This document shows positions 1 through 8,521 of a stretch of DNA of 64,000 nucleotides, one piece after another. Origin of the DNA: Pseudolabrys sp. (GTDB lineage: Bacteria; Pseudomonadota; Alphaproteobacteria; Rhizobiales; Xanthobacteraceae). The notes under the pieces are model-generated. The model saw only the letters and a list, made by a program, of their open reading frames with translations. It had not been told where the DNA came from and made no database searches. The stretch spans positions 1 through 64,000 of the forward strand of contig JALHRB010000006.1 of NCBI GenBank assembly GCA_022841665.1, in the 5' to 3' direction. How positions within the stretch are numbered: position 1 is the stretch's first letter; every line of letters begins with the position of its first letter. The translations under genes and the position numbers were made by a program.

Positions 1-1899
1 CGCGCGCTCGGCCAGGCGGCGCGCGGCGCCGGTCGGCGCATGCGCGGCGGCGGCAAAGCCGTCCCAGCGCCACAGGTCGCCTTCCGGCGATACCAGCCGT
101 TGGCCTGGCTTCAATTGTGCGGAGAGACGCGCGCCGTCGGCCTTGTCGACGACGCCGATCTGGCTCAGGCGGCGCGCCAGCTCGTCGGGCGCGGCCACAT
201 GTTTGGCGAGCGGCTCGGCGCCTGCCGGCAATGCCGGGTCGGTTGCGTCGATCGCCGCACCCGCCCAGCGCATCGGCGAAGACGGATCGACCGGCGCGTC
301 GAGATCGTCGCCGAGGGCTGCGCCTAGCGCCTTCTCGTAGCCCTTGTCGACCGCGACGCTGTCCATCACCGGCGGCCACAGGTTCTTGGTGTCGACCGCC
401 AGCACCTTGGACAAGGTCTTGGCTTCGGTCTCCAGCCGCTGCACCTTGCGCTCGGCTTCGGTCAGCGGATTGCGCGTGGCTTCCAGCGCCTGCCGCGCGG
501 CCGCATGCGCGGCCTCGGCCGCGAGCGCGGCGGCATCGGCGGCGGCAACGGCCGCCTGCGCTTCTTCCGCCGCGCGGGCGAGCGCCGCGAGGTCCGGCCC
601 GTCGGTCGCTTGCAGCGTGGAAAGCTCGCGCTCGATCTCGCCCATCTCGGCCGACAGACGCGCGGCGCGCTCGCCTTGCGCGCGCATGGCGCCCTCGAGC
701 TGATGGCGGCGCGCGGTCAGGTCGGCGAGCCTGGCGGTGAGCTCGGCGAACACCTTCTCGACGGCGTTGAGCGCGCCGTCGGCTTGCGCCACGCGTGCGT
801 CGACGCCGGAGCGGCGGCCGGCATTCTCGCGCGCCTCGGCGCGGATGGCTTCCTCTTCCGCCGCGAGGCGGGCGAGCGCTTCCTCCGCGTCGGCGGCGAG
901 CCGCTGCTCGCGGGCGCTGTCGGCGGCGAGCTGCACCAGGCGCGTGTCGAGCTCGGCGATGCGGTCCCTGGCGCGCTGCTCCTCGCGGTCGAGGTCGGCG
1001 AGCGCGACGTTCAGGCGATGCAGCGCCGCGCCCGCCTTGGCCTCGGCCTCGCGCAGTTCCGGCAGCCCGGCGGCGACCAGCGCCTGCCGCTTGGAGGCTT
1101 CCGCTTCCGCCGCGGTGCGCTCGGCGACGTCGCGCAGGCCGGCATCCTTGGCGTGCTCGGCTTCGGTGACCTCGATCGAGGCGGCGCTCCAGCGCAGGTG
1201 ATAAAGCGTGGCTTCCGCCTTGCGCACCTGCGCCGACACGGTGCGGTAGCGCACGGCCTGGCGCGCCTGCTTCTTCAGCGCGTCCATCTGGCCGGCGAGC
1301 TGGCCGATCACGTCCTCGACGCGCAGCAGGTTGTTCTCGGCCGCCTTCAGGCGCAATTCGGCCTCGTGCCGGCGCGCATGCAGGCCGGAAATGCCGGCGG
1401 CTTCTTCCAGCACGCGGCGGCGCTGCTCGGGCTTGGCCTGGATGATCTCGCCGATGCGGCCCTGATGCACGAGCGCGGGCGAGCGCGCGCCGGTGGAGGC
1501 GTCGGCGAACAGGATCTGCACGTCGCGCGCGCGCACGTCGCGGCCGTTGATGCGGTAGTTGGAGCCGCTCTCGCGCTCGATGCGGCGCGCGATCTCCAGC
1601 ATGTCGGTGTCGTTGAAGGCGGCCGGCGCGGAGCGCTCGGAATTGTCGATCGTCATCGCGACTTCGGCGTTGTTGCGCGCCGGCCGCGTGGTGTTGCCCG
1701 AGAAGATGACGTCGTCCATCGAGGCCGCGCGCATGGATTTGTGCGACGACTCGCCCATCACCCAGCGCAGCGCTTCGACCAGATTGGATTTGCCGCAGCC
1801 GTTCGGCCCGACCACGCCGGTCAATCCTGGCTCGATCAGGAAGTCGGTCGGTTCGACGAACGACTTGAAGCCCAAAAGGCGCAGCCGTGTCAGCTTCAT
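1..1899 (-). CDS. smc: Chromosome segregation ATPase SMC (N-terminal part, cut by window edge)
   Basis: SMC is the ATPase of the condensin-like complex that compacts and separates chromosomes. The frame is open from an ATG at 1899 to base 1, giving 633 codons of a protein that is normally about 1150 residues, so the second coiled-coil arm and C-terminal head lie outside. Visible are the N-terminal head with Walker A PNGCGKSN near residue 33, a long Arg/Glu/Ala-rich coiled coil (about residues 160-500), and a hinge-like stretch at the end (KVLAVDTKNLWPPVMDS onward). It lies downstream of the DsbA-like and DUF721 genes on the same strand, a common alphaproteobacterial order. No strong Shine-Dalgarno is seen. 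Identification is firm. Confidence 0.95.
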   Translation of the reverse strand, partial: MKLTRLRLLGFKSFVEPTDFLIEPGLTGVVGPNGCGKSNLVEALRWVMGESSHKSMRAASMDDVIFSGNTTRPARNNAEVAMTIDNSERSAPAAFNDTDMLEIARRIERESGSNYRINGRDVRARDVQILFADASTGARSPALVHQGRIGEIIQAKPEQRRRVLEEAAGISGLHARRHEAELRLKAAENNLLRVEDVIGQLAGQMDALKKQARQAVRYRTVSAQVRKAEATLYHLRWSAASIEVTEAEHAKDAGLRDVAERTAAEAEASKRQALVAAGLPELREAEAKAGAALHRLNVALADLDREEQRARDRIAELDTRLVQLAADSAREQRLAADAEEALARLAAEEEAIRAEARENAGRRSGVDARVAQADGALNAVEKVFAELTARLADLTARRHQLEGAMRAQGERAARLSAEMGEIERELSTLQATDGPDLAALARAAEEAQAAVAAADAAALAAEAAHAAARQALEATRNPLTEAERKVQRLETEAKTLSKVLAVDTKNLWPPVMDSVAVDKGYEKALGAALGDDLDAPVDPSSPMRWAGAAIDATDPALPAGAEPLAKHVAAPDELARRLSQIGVVDKADGARLSAQLKPGQRLVSPEGDLWRWDGFAAAAHAPTGAARRLAERA

Positions 1900-2261
1900 G
1901 CTTCAGGTCTCACGTCCCACGCGGGGAGTGAACAGACCGTCGCCCCGTTGGGATTTTGCATTGAACAAAAGGTCAGTCGGTACGGGCGCTTTTAAGCCCT
2001 ACAGTCGAGTCGCCCGCGGGCCGCGTTGGCCGGGAGAATGAACAGCCGGGCCCGCTTGAGCAACACCGCTTCGCGAATCGGTGGCGGTTTTCCAGACCTT
2101 TCGGGGAGGCGGGCGGCGAAATTAGGGCAGTTCCCGCGCAAAAACGCCATGGATTGTCATTCCGGGGCGCGCGCAGCGTGAACCCGGAATCCAGCAAAGT
2201 GGATGGCGGTTGCTTCTGGATTCCGGGTCCGGCCCTTTCGGGCCGTCCCGGAATGACCTGA
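1900..2261. other. Intergenic stretch upstream of smc
   Basis: This 362-base gap between smc and the DsbA-like gene holds no convincing gene. Its right part (2156-2257) is a copy of palindromic repeat family A. The left 250 bases show no clear terminator or promoter. A small reading frame crossing it is mostly repeat sequence and is not supported as a gene. Confidence 0.6.
2156..2257. repeat. Intergenic palindromic repeat, family A, copy 1
   Basis: The element begins GTCATTCCGG and ends CCGGAATGAC, so its termini are inverted copies. Inside are a second inverted pair (CCCGGAATCC / GGATTCCGGG) and a short hairpin (GGCCCTTTCGGGCC). The other copies are at 33129-33235 and 40882-40986. All three lie between genes. 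This is an REP/BIME-like architecture and could form a strong hairpin in RNA. Confidence 0.8.
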
Positions 2262-2933
2262 TTACGACTTGATCAGCGGGTCGACGATTTTGGCCATTTC
2301 GTCGATCGACAGCGCGCCGGAATAGAGGCCGCCATTGATGATCAGGGTCGGGGTCGACTGCACCTTGAAGGTGTTCATGGCCCGCTGGCGCACCGCTTCG
2401 ATGCCGTCCAGCACCTTCTGGTTCTGCAGGCAGGCGTTGAACGAGGCCTCGGTGAAGCCGGCCTGCTTGGCGATCGCCATCAGCGGCGCGATCGGCTTCT
2501 CCACCACCCAGGTATTCTGCTGCACCAGCAGCGTGTCGATCAGCGCGAAATACTTGGCCTGGTCCTTCTCGCCGGCGCAGCGCGCCAGCATGGCGGCGGC
2601 GGCGGCGAGGTTGTCGAGCGGGAACTCACGGAAGATGTAACGGACCTTGCCGGTGTCGATGTAGCGCTTTTTCAGTTCCGGAAACGTCGTCTCCTGGAAA
2701 CGCGCGCAGTGCGAGCAGGTCATCGAGGCGTATTCGATGATGGTGACCGACGCCTTCTCGTTGCCCAGGACCATGTCGGGCAGGCCGGTCGGCTTCATCA
2801 GTTCCGCGTCCGGGATCGTCCGCTGCGGCGCGGGCGCCGTTTGCGCAAAGGCAGGCGCCGGCAGGCCGAAAGCGCCGGTGGCGAGCGCTACCGCGGCGGC
2901 GCCCTGGCAAAGTTCGCGTCGGGTGATGTGCAA
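2262..2933 (-). CDS. DsbA-family thiol:disulfide oxidoreductase, exported
   Basis: This 223-residue thioredoxin-fold protein probably makes or rearranges disulfide bonds in the periplasm. It has a signal peptide ending near AFAQ (about residue 31) with a twin arginine (TRRELCQG) that could suit the Tat route. The active-site motif CSHC is at residues 73-76, followed by a long helical insert and the cis-proline loop TPTLIINGG (Pro195), the DsbA/DsbG-like layout. It sits between a DUF721 gene and smc on the same strand. The general function is clear; whether it acts as oxidase, isomerase or reductase partner cannot be read from sequence. Confidence 0.88.
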   Translation of the reverse strand: MHITRRELCQGAAAVALATGAFGLPAPAFAQTAPAPQRTIPDAELMKPTGLPDMVLGNEKASVTIIEYASMTCSHCARFQETTFPELKKRYIDTGKVRYIFREFPLDNLAAAAAMLARCAGEKDQAKYFALIDTLLVQQNTWVVEKPIAPLMAIAKQAGFTEASFNACLQNQKVLDGIEAVRQRAMNTFKVQSTPTLIINGGLYSGALSIDEMAKIVDPLIKS

Positions 2934-3027
2934 CTGACAACTCCGTAAGGCTGAAAGCCGGCTACTGGCTACTTGGATGCGAGAATTGTGGCAATGGGGG
3001 GTCGGTCCGCCAAGTGGGCGGGCAGGC

Positions 3028-3510
3028 TCACTTTCCTTTGATCGAGGCCCCGAGCCGGGCCAAGGCCTGGCGCAAGGCCTCGTCCTCGACCTGGGGCAGG
3101 CTTGCGGCCAGGCGGGCGGTCGCCGCGGGGTCCGGGCCGGCCAGGGGCTTCTTCGGCTCCTTCCGGCGCAACGGCGCCTGGCGCAGCGCGATGCGGCCGA
3201 TCGCCTGCCAGCCGAAGAAGCGGTTCACCCGCTCCAAGATGACCGCCGACAGATGCTGGATCTCGAGCGCCGCCGGCCCCTCCACCCGCAGCACCAAGGT
3301 CGCCGGTTCCGCCGGCGCGTCCTCGGAGGTCGGCCGCGGCCAATTGATCTTCATCGGCTCCGAGTGGGCCGCCACCTCCGGCCCGACGATGTCGGCCCAG
3401 CGCGACAGGATTTCCGTGTTGGCGAAGCCCTGCTGCTTGAACGCGCCGGTCAGCGTCGCGCCGAGCAGGTCGGACAGCGGCCGGGGAAAACTGCGCGAGG
3501 GCTTGCTCAT
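3028..3510 (-). CDS. DUF721 protein, DciA-like
   Basis: A 160-residue protein with the DUF721 fold. The N-terminal half carries the family signature (LLGATLTGAFKQQGF, then ILSRWADIVGPEVAAHSEP) and an LVLRVEGPAALEIQHLSAVI strand-helix segment. The C-terminal third is charged and probably flexible. DUF721 includes DciA, the loader of the replicative helicase in bacteria lacking DnaC; that role here is inferred from the family. The start ATG is 29 bases from the divergent mutY start, so both promoters must lie in or very near that gap. Confidence 0.8.
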   Translation of the reverse strand: MSKPSRSFPRPLSDLLGATLTGAFKQQGFANTEILSRWADIVGPEVAAHSEPMKINWPRPTSEDAPAEPATLVLRVEGPAALEIQHLSAVILERVNRFFGWQAIGRIALRQAPLRRKEPKKPLAGPDPAATARLAASLPQVEDEALRQALARLGASIKGK

Positions 3511-3539
3511 CGGACCTTGTCTCGTGCCATCGTGGCCGC

Positions 3540-4637
3540 ATGACGGTAGCAGTCCGCCTGTCCCGGCGAAAGAAAGCGCAGGCGCCCGACCCGGAAGCGC
3601 TGCTCGCCTGGTACGACCGCCACGCCCGCGTCCTGGCTTGGCGCATTGAGCCTTGGCGCGCGCGGCGCGGCACGCGGCAGGACCCGTACCGCGTCTGGCT
3701 GTCCGAGATCATGCTGCAGCAGACCACGGTGCGAACGGTCGGGCCCTATTACGCCAAATTCCTGGCGCGCTGGCCGGACGTCGCCGCGCTCGCAGCCGCC
3801 AGCCTCGACGACGTGCTGCGCGCCTGGGCCGGGCTCGGCTATTACGCGCGCGCGCGCAATTTGCACGCCTGCGCCGTCGCGGTTGCCGAACGCCACGGCG
3901 GCGTCTTCCCCGACACGCTCGAAGCCTTGCGCGCGCTGCCCGGCATCGGCGACTACACGGCGTCGGCGGTGGCGGCCATCGCCTTCGACGCGCCGGCAGT
4001 GCCGGTCGACGGCAATGTCGAGCGCGTGGTGACGCGCCTCTTCGCCATCGACGAGGCGCTGCCTTCGGCCAAGCCGCGCATCAAGGAGCGTGCGCTCTCG
4101 CTGTTGCCGCCGCGCCGCTCGGGCGACTTCGCGCAGGCGCTGATGGATCTGGGCGCCACCATCTGCACGCCGAAGAAGCCGGCTTGCGCCTTGTGCCCCT
4201 GGAACGACGCGTGCGTGGCGCGCGCTTTGGGCACGCAGGAGACCTTCCCGCGCAAGGCGCAAAAGCGCGAGGGCCAATTGCGCCGCGGCGCGGCCTTCGT
4301 CGTCTTGCGCGCCGACGGGTGCGTCTTGCTGCGCACGCGGCCGGACAAGGGCCTGCTCGCCAAGATGACGGAAGTGCCGGGCAGCGTGTGGTCACACGAC
4401 TTCGATGCAGACGCCGCGCTGGCGGCCGCGCCGCTGAAAGCCAAATGGCGCAAGCTGCCGGGCCTCGTGCGCCACGTCTTCACCCATTTCCCGCTCGAAC
4501 TCACGGTGTACTTCGCGCAGGTCCCGCGCGCGGCCAAGGCGCCGAAGGGCGCGCGCTGGGTCGAGCTTGCCGAAGCCCACGCCGAGGCTTTGCCCACCGT
4601 CATGCGCAAGGTGCTGGCCCACGCATTGGAGAAGTAG
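3540..4637 (+). CDS. mutY: A/G-specific adenine DNA glycosylase
   Basis: MutY removes adenine mispaired with 8-oxoguanine and so prevents G-to-T transversions. The 365-residue protein has the catalytic Glu in LSEIMLQQTTV (Glu56), the helix-hairpin-helix LPGIGDYTASAV (from about 133), the catalytic Asp in VPVDGNVERV (about 156) and a four-cysteine iron-sulfur loop with spacing C-x6-C-x2-C-x5-C (Cys209, 216, 219, 225). The C-terminal Nudix-like domain that reads 8-oxoG follows (about 245-365). It has a few extra residues before the QDPYRVWL motif compared with the E. coli protein. Confidence 0.96.
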   Translation: MTVAVRLSRRKKAQAPDPEALLAWYDRHARVLAWRIEPWRARRGTRQDPYRVWLSEIMLQQTTVRTVGPYYAKFLARWPDVAALAAASLDDVLRAWAGLGYYARARNLHACAVAVAERHGGVFPDTLEALRALPGIGDYTASAVAAIAFDAPAVPVDGNVERVVTRLFAIDEALPSAKPRIKERALSLLPPRRSGDFAQALMDLGATICTPKKPACALCPWNDACVARALGTQETFPRKAQKREGQLRRGAAFVVLRADGCVLLRTRPDKGLLAKMTEVPGSVWSHDFDADAALAAAPLKAKWRKLPGLVRHVFTHFPLELTVYFAQVPRAAKAPKGARWVELAEAHAEALPTVMRKVLAHALEK

Positions 4638-4638
4638 A

Positions 4639-5577
4639 ATGTCCGAATGGTCGCCCAGCCTGCGCTATCCCGACCCGCTGGTGGTCTCGCTCGACAAGCG
4701 CTTCGACAAATACCGCCTGCCGCTCGCCAGCGTCGAGCGGCTGTGGACCGGCGCGCGCTGGAGCGAAGGCCCGGTCTGGTTCGGCGACGGCCGCTACCTG
4801 CTGTGGAGCGACGTGCCCGGCGACGTCATCCGCCGCTTCGACGAGGAGACCGGCGCGGTCACCGTCTTCCGCAAGCCGTCCAACAACGCCAACGGCAACA
4901 CGCGCGACCGGCAGGGCCGCCTTATCACCTGCGAGCATCTCACCCGCCGTGTCACCCGCACCGAATATGACGGCCGCATCACCGTCCTCTGCGACCGCTT
5001 CGAGGGCAAGCGGCTCAATTCGCCCAACGACGTGGTGGTAAAATCGGACGGCTCGATCTGGTTCACCGATCCGCGCTTCGGCATCCTCGGCAATTACGAA
5101 GGCGAGACGGCCGAAAGCGAACTGCCGATGAACGTCTATCGCGTCGATGGCTCAACCGGCGGGGTCACGCTCGCCGCCGACGGCATCGAGGCGCCCAACG
5201 GGCTCGCGTTTTCGCCGGACGAGACGAAAATCTACATCGTGGAGTCGCGCAGCGAGCCGCGCCGCATTCTCGTCTACGACGTTGTCGGCGACAAAATCTC
5301 CAACCGCAAGGCGCTGATCGACGCCGGCCCGCAGGGCTCGCCCGACGGCTTCCGCGTCGACGTCGATGGCAATCTCTGGTGCGGCTGGGGCATGGCGCCG
5401 GAATTGGACGGCGTGCGCGTGTTCACGGCGCAGGGCGAGCCGATCGGCCACATCGCGCTGCCCGAGCGCTGCGCCAATGTCTGCTTCGGCGGCCGCTTGC
5501 GCAACCGCCTGTTCATGGCGGCCAGCCACTCGCTCTACGCGCTCTATGTGAACACGCAGGGCGTGGCGGGCGGGTGA
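4639..5577 (+). CDS. SMP-30/gluconolactonase/LRE family hydrolase
   Basis: A 312-residue six-bladed beta-propeller of the SMP-30/gluconolactonase family, whose members are calcium- or zinc-dependent lactonases. Family features are EGPVWFGDGRYLLWSDVPGD near the N-terminus (with the metal-binding Glu), NGNTRDRQGRLITCEH, the NSPNDVVVKSDGSIWFTDP blade and NGLAFSPDETKIYIVES. The chosen ATG sits one base after the mutY stop, with GGAGAAG inside the end of mutY as ribosome site; upstream in-frame starts would run back into mutY. The substrate cannot be assigned; a sugar lactone is the family default. Confidence 0.85.
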   Translation: MSEWSPSLRYPDPLVVSLDKRFDKYRLPLASVERLWTGARWSEGPVWFGDGRYLLWSDVPGDVIRRFDEETGAVTVFRKPSNNANGNTRDRQGRLITCEHLTRRVTRTEYDGRITVLCDRFEGKRLNSPNDVVVKSDGSIWFTDPRFGILGNYEGETAESELPMNVYRVDGSTGGVTLAADGIEAPNGLAFSPDETKIYIVESRSEPRRILVYDVVGDKISNRKALIDAGPQGSPDGFRVDVDGNLWCGWGMAPELDGVRVFTAQGEPIGHIALPERCANVCFGGRLRNRLFMAASHSLYALYVNTQGVAGG

Positions 5578-5587
5578 ACGGCACACC

Positions 5588-5676
5588 GTCATGCCCGGAC
5601 TTGTGCCGGGCATCCACGTCTTGTGGTTTTCGCCGCGCTTTAAGGCGTGGATGGCCGGGACAAGCCCGGCCATGAC
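5588..5676. repeat. Intergenic palindromic repeat, family B, copy 1
   Basis: Begins GTCATGCCCGG and ends CCGGCCATGAC; each half also contains its own small hairpin (GCCCGGACTTGTGCCGGGC and GGCCGGGACAAGCCCGGCC). Related copies are at 6768-6866 and 15019-15105. It lies between converging genes and could act as a bidirectional terminator. Confidence 0.75.
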
Positions 5677-5700
5677 GAGAACAGCGCCTCCGGAGTAAGA

Positions 5701-6288
5701 CTACCCCAGCGCCGGGATGCCCGCCGCCGCCGCCAGCATGGCGTTCTCCGCGCGCTCGACCTCGCCCGGCCGCGCCCTCTGCCGCGCCAGCGCCTTCTTG
5801 TTGATCTTGCGCGTGGCGATGCCGTTGAGCTTCTTGTCGGTCGCCTTCTCTTCCTTGAGGTTCATGGCCAGGAGCTTGGCGACGTCGTTGTGGCCCAAGA
5901 GCTTCGCCCACGACACCAGCGTGCCGTAGCGCGTGATCTCATAGTGCTCGACCGCCTGCGCCGCCGCGATCAGCGCGGCGTTGAGCACCATCTTGTCGTC
6001 CACCTCGCTGGCGATCTCGTTGGCCTCGTCGATGATGCCGTCGATGGCCGGGCACTTGGTGCCCTTCGGCTCTTGCTTGAGCAGCTTGAAGGCGCGGTCG
6101 AGCCGCTTGATCTGGCCCTTGGTCTGCTTGAGGTGGGTGCGGAAGCCCTTCTTCAGCTCGGCGTCGGAGGCCTTCTCCACCATGTCCGGCAGCGCCTTCT
6201 CGATCTGGTGCTCGGCATAGTAGATGTCCTGCATCGAGTGCATGAACAGGTCCTTGACGTCGTGGATCTCCGATGAAAACCAGCCCAT
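5701..6288 (-). CDS. Ferritin-like YciE/YciF family protein (DUF892)
   Basis: A 195-residue helical protein of the DUF892 ferritin-like family, known from stress-induced YciE/YciF. The start region MGWFSSEIHDVKDLFMHSMQ and the following DIYYAEHQIEKALPDM, with regularly spaced Glu/His, match the di-iron four-helix core. A second helix pair includes IIAAAQAVEHYEI-type spacing with a metal-ligand-like EHYE. The ATG at 6288 has a good GGAGG site; a longer upstream frame is rejected because it lacks one and is not family-like. The role, probably in oxidative or osmotic stress, is only known in outline for the family. Confidence 0.85.
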   Translation of the reverse strand: MGWFSSEIHDVKDLFMHSMQDIYYAEHQIEKALPDMVEKASDAELKKGFRTHLKQTKGQIKRLDRAFKLLKQEPKGTKCPAIDGIIDEANEIASEVDDKMVLNAALIAAAQAVEHYEITRYGTLVSWAKLLGHNDVAKLLAMNLKEEKATDKKLNGIATRKINKKALARQRARPGEVERAENAMLAAAAGIPALG

Positions 6289-6408
6289 GGTTTCGCCTCC
6301 CGTTTGAGGGTTGAATTCTTTCGGATAATCCGGCGGGCGGGCCCCGGGTTCCCAAAGGCCGCGAAGATCGCTAGGGAATTGCCCGCGACAAACTTCCAGG
6401 GAGCGAAC

Positions 6409-6759
6409 ATGAGCATCCAGCGTCACGAGGTCGGCGCCCGCATGAGCAAGGCGGTCGTTCACGGCAACACGGTCTATCTGGCCGGCATCGTTGCCAACGA
6501 GCCCAAGGGCAAGTCGGTCACCGAGCAGACCAGGGACATCCTGGCGCAGATCGACGGCTTCCTGGCCAAGGCCGGCACCGACAAGTCGAAGCTGCTGTCG
6601 GCCAATATCTGGATCACCGACATGGCCAATTTCGCCGAGATGAACGCGGTCTGGGACGCCTGGGTGTCGCCCGGCAACACCCCGGCCCGCGCCACCGTCG
6701 AGGCCAAGCTCGCCACGCCGGACTACAAGGTCGAGATCATGGTGGTGGCGGGCAAGTAA
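6409..6759 (+). CDS. RidA family protein (enamine/imine deaminase)
   Basis: A 116-residue RidA/YjgF/YER057c/UK114 protein. Such proteins hydrolyse reactive enamines and imines formed by PLP enzymes. The C-terminal half carries TPARATVEAKL with the conserved arginine that binds the substrate carboxylate, then KVEIMVVAGK. The ATG at 6409 follows AGGGAG at a suitable distance. The start lies 120 bases from the divergent YciE-like gene. Substrate preference within the family cannot be told. Confidence 0.88.
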   Translation: MSIQRHEVGARMSKAVVHGNTVYLAGIVANEPKGKSVTEQTRDILAQIDGFLAKAGTDKSKLLSANIWITDMANFAEMNAVWDAWVSPGNTPARATVEAKLATPDYKVEIMVVAGK

Positions 6760-6767
6760 TCCTCATT

Positions 6768-6866
6768 GTCATCACCGGGCCGCGCCGAAGGCGCGTGACC
6801 CGGTGATCCCGATCAGGAAGGCAGTGCGTTTCTAAGCGGGATGGCCGGGACAAGCCCGGCCATGAC
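6768..6866. repeat. Intergenic palindromic repeat, family B, copy 2
   Basis: Begins GTCATCACCGGG and ends CCGGCCATGAC. The first half is a hairpin of the CACCGGG...CCCGGTG type, the second is nearly identical to the second half of copy 1 (GGCCGGGACAAGCCCGGCC). It fills the gap between the RidA gene and the next gene. Confidence 0.7.
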
Positions 6867-6887
6867 AACTCTGCCGGAGAATTTGAC

Positions 6888-7529
6888 ATGAGCGGCCCCG
6901 GCATTCTCGCCATCTTCAACGACTGCAAGGCCGGCCGCGAGGCCGAGTTCGAGGCTTGGTTTCAGGGTGAGCACCTGCTGGAGCGCCTTGCCGTGCCCGG
7001 CTTCCTGTTCGGCCGGCGGCACCAGGCGATCTCCGGCAGCGCCGGCTATTTCAACTTCTATGTGGTCGAAAGCCCGGCCGTGCTGACCTCGAAGCCCTAT
7101 CTCGCGCGCCTTGACGACCCGACGCCGATGACCAAGCGCATCATGTCGGAGGTCTTCATCAACGTGAACCGCACGGTCTGCCACCGCGTGGCCCGGCGCG
7201 GCGGTTTCCGCGGCGCCTATGCGGTGACCGCGCGCTTCTTCGGCGCCGAGCCGGACATCGGCGCGCTCACGGCGCGGCTCGACGCGCTGGTGCAGGATGC
7301 GGCTATCGCCGGCGGCGAAATCTGGCAGGCGGTCGATCCCGCAGGCCAGCCGGTGTCGGAGGAAGAACGCCTGCGCGGCGGCGACAAGAAGATCAAAGGC
7401 GCGCTGATGGTGGATACGTTGCGGCAGGCCGAGGCCGAGGAATTGGCCGGCCGCCTGTCGAAGGAATTGCCCGGCGCCGACATAGGCCTCTTCCGCGTGC
7501 TCTGTTCGCTCGGCAACGGGGCGGCCTGA
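6888..7529 (+). CDS. Conserved protein of unknown function
   Basis: A soluble 213-residue protein with no signal peptide or membrane segment. The first 100 residues (ILAIFNDCKAGREAEFEAWF, then EHLLERLAVPGFLFGRRHQ) look like a dimeric alpha/beta barrel (EthD/antibiotic-monooxygenase-like ferredoxin fold), and the second half seems to repeat the fold. No catalytic signature is recognised. A GGAG site precedes the ATG. It is followed three bases later by the cinA-type gene, so the two are probably cotranscribed. Confidence 0.7.
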   Translation: MSGPGILAIFNDCKAGREAEFEAWFQGEHLLERLAVPGFLFGRRHQAISGSAGYFNFYVVESPAVLTSKPYLARLDDPTPMTKRIMSEVFINVNRTVCHRVARRGGFRGAYAVTARFFGAEPDIGALTARLDALVQDAAIAGGEIWQAVDPAGQPVSEEERLRGGDKKIKGALMVDTLRQAEAEELAGRLSKELPGADIGLFRVLCSLGNGAA

Positions 7530-7532
7530 GCC

Positions 7533-8021
7533 ATGCAATCGCTGATGCCGCTCGCCGGAGAGATCGCCGCGCGCCTGATCGCGCGCAAGGAAACGGTCGC
7601 CGTCGCCGAGTCCTCCACCGGCGGCCTGATCGCGGCGACGCTGCTCGCCGTGCCCGGCGCGTCGGCCTACTTCGTCGGCGGCGCGGTGGTCTACACCAGG
7701 ACGGCGCGGCTGGCGCTGCTCGGCGTCGGCGACGCCGACATGGCCGGCTTGCGGCCGTCGACCGAGGCCTATGCGCTGCTGATTGCCCGGCGCATGCGCG
7801 AGCGGCACGGCGCGGCCTGGGGGCTGGGCGAAAGCGGCGCCACCGGCCCGAGCGGCAACCGCTATGGCGATCCGGCCGGCCACACCTGCATGGCGGTGGT
7901 CGGCAGCATCGAACGCGCTGTCACGCTGGAAACCGGCAGCAACGATCGGCAGGCGAACATGGACGCCTTTGCGCGACGCGCGCTTGAGCTTTTTTACGAA
8001 GCGATATCCGCCCGCAGCTGA
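7533..8021 (+). CDS. CinA C-terminal domain protein (nicotinamide-nucleotide amidase, PncC type)
   Basis: A 162-residue stand-alone CinA C-terminal domain. PncC-type enzymes deamidate NMN in pyridine nucleotide recycling. The signature AVAESSTGGLIAATL (about residues 24-38) with the catalytic Ser is present, followed by GASAYFVGGAVVYT and GESGATGPSGNRYGDPAGH. The length matches the domain family, so there is no sign of truncation, even though the stop lies only 8 bases before the duplicated ccrM end. Its last codons contain TCCGCCCGCAGCTG, a 14-mer that also occurs in both ccrM end copies. Confidence 0.85.
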   Translation: MQSLMPLAGEIAARLIARKETVAVAESSTGGLIAATLLAVPGASAYFVGGAVVYTRTARLALLGVGDADMAGLRPSTEAYALLIARRMRERHGAAWGLGESGATGPSGNRYGDPAGHTCMAVVGSIERAVTLETGSNDRQANMDAFARRALELFYEAISARS

Positions 8022-8028
8022 CCGGCGC

Positions 8029-8192
<164 letters not shown>

Positions 8193-8197
8193 ATCAA

Positions 8198-8520
8198 ATG
8201 CAGGTGCTCGAATATCTGGACGGCGCCGGGCGAAGTCCGTTTCGCCTCTGGTTCGATCGCCTGGATGCAGTGGCGGCCGCAAAAATCACGATTGCAGTCG
8301 CGCGCATCGGACAAGCCAACCTGTCGAACGCAAAAGGAGTGGGCGCGGGCGTGCTGGAGTGTCGCGTCGATTCTGGCCCTGGCTATCGAATCTATTTCGG
8401 CCGCGACGGCGAAGCACTGGTGATTTTGCTCGGCGGCGGCACCAAGCAGAGGCAGCAAGCCGACACGCAACTGCGCAAGCCCGCTGGGCCGACTACAAAA
8501 GACGAAAGAAGGAGGCGTGA
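8198..8520 (+). pseudogene. HigB/RelE-type toxin (Gp49-like), frameshifted near its C-terminus
   Basis: The frame opens with a Gp49-like/RelE-superfamily toxin: SPFRLWFDRLDAVAAAKI, ECRVDSGPGYRIYFGRDG and VILLGGGTKQRQQAD. After that the reading is wrong for the family. In the +1 frame the expected tail appears (ATAQARWADYKRRKKEA) and ends at TGA 8518-8520, two bases before the antitoxin ATG. One missing base around 8465-8466 explains this. As written, the toxin frame has no stop and runs on into the antitoxin, giving a continuous 213-residue frame to 8839. Either the toxin is a pseudogene, the fusion is made, or the base is a sequencing error. Confidence 0.8.
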
Positions 8521-8521
8521 T

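Noticed and set aside
505-1995. Long plus-strand frames across 0.1-2.0 kb
   Set aside because: They run antisense to smc, whose Walker A, coiled coil and hinge are clear on the minus strand.
1973-2197. A 74-codon minus-strand frame upstream of smc
   Set aside because: It lies largely within palindromic repeat family A and has no ribosome site or homology.
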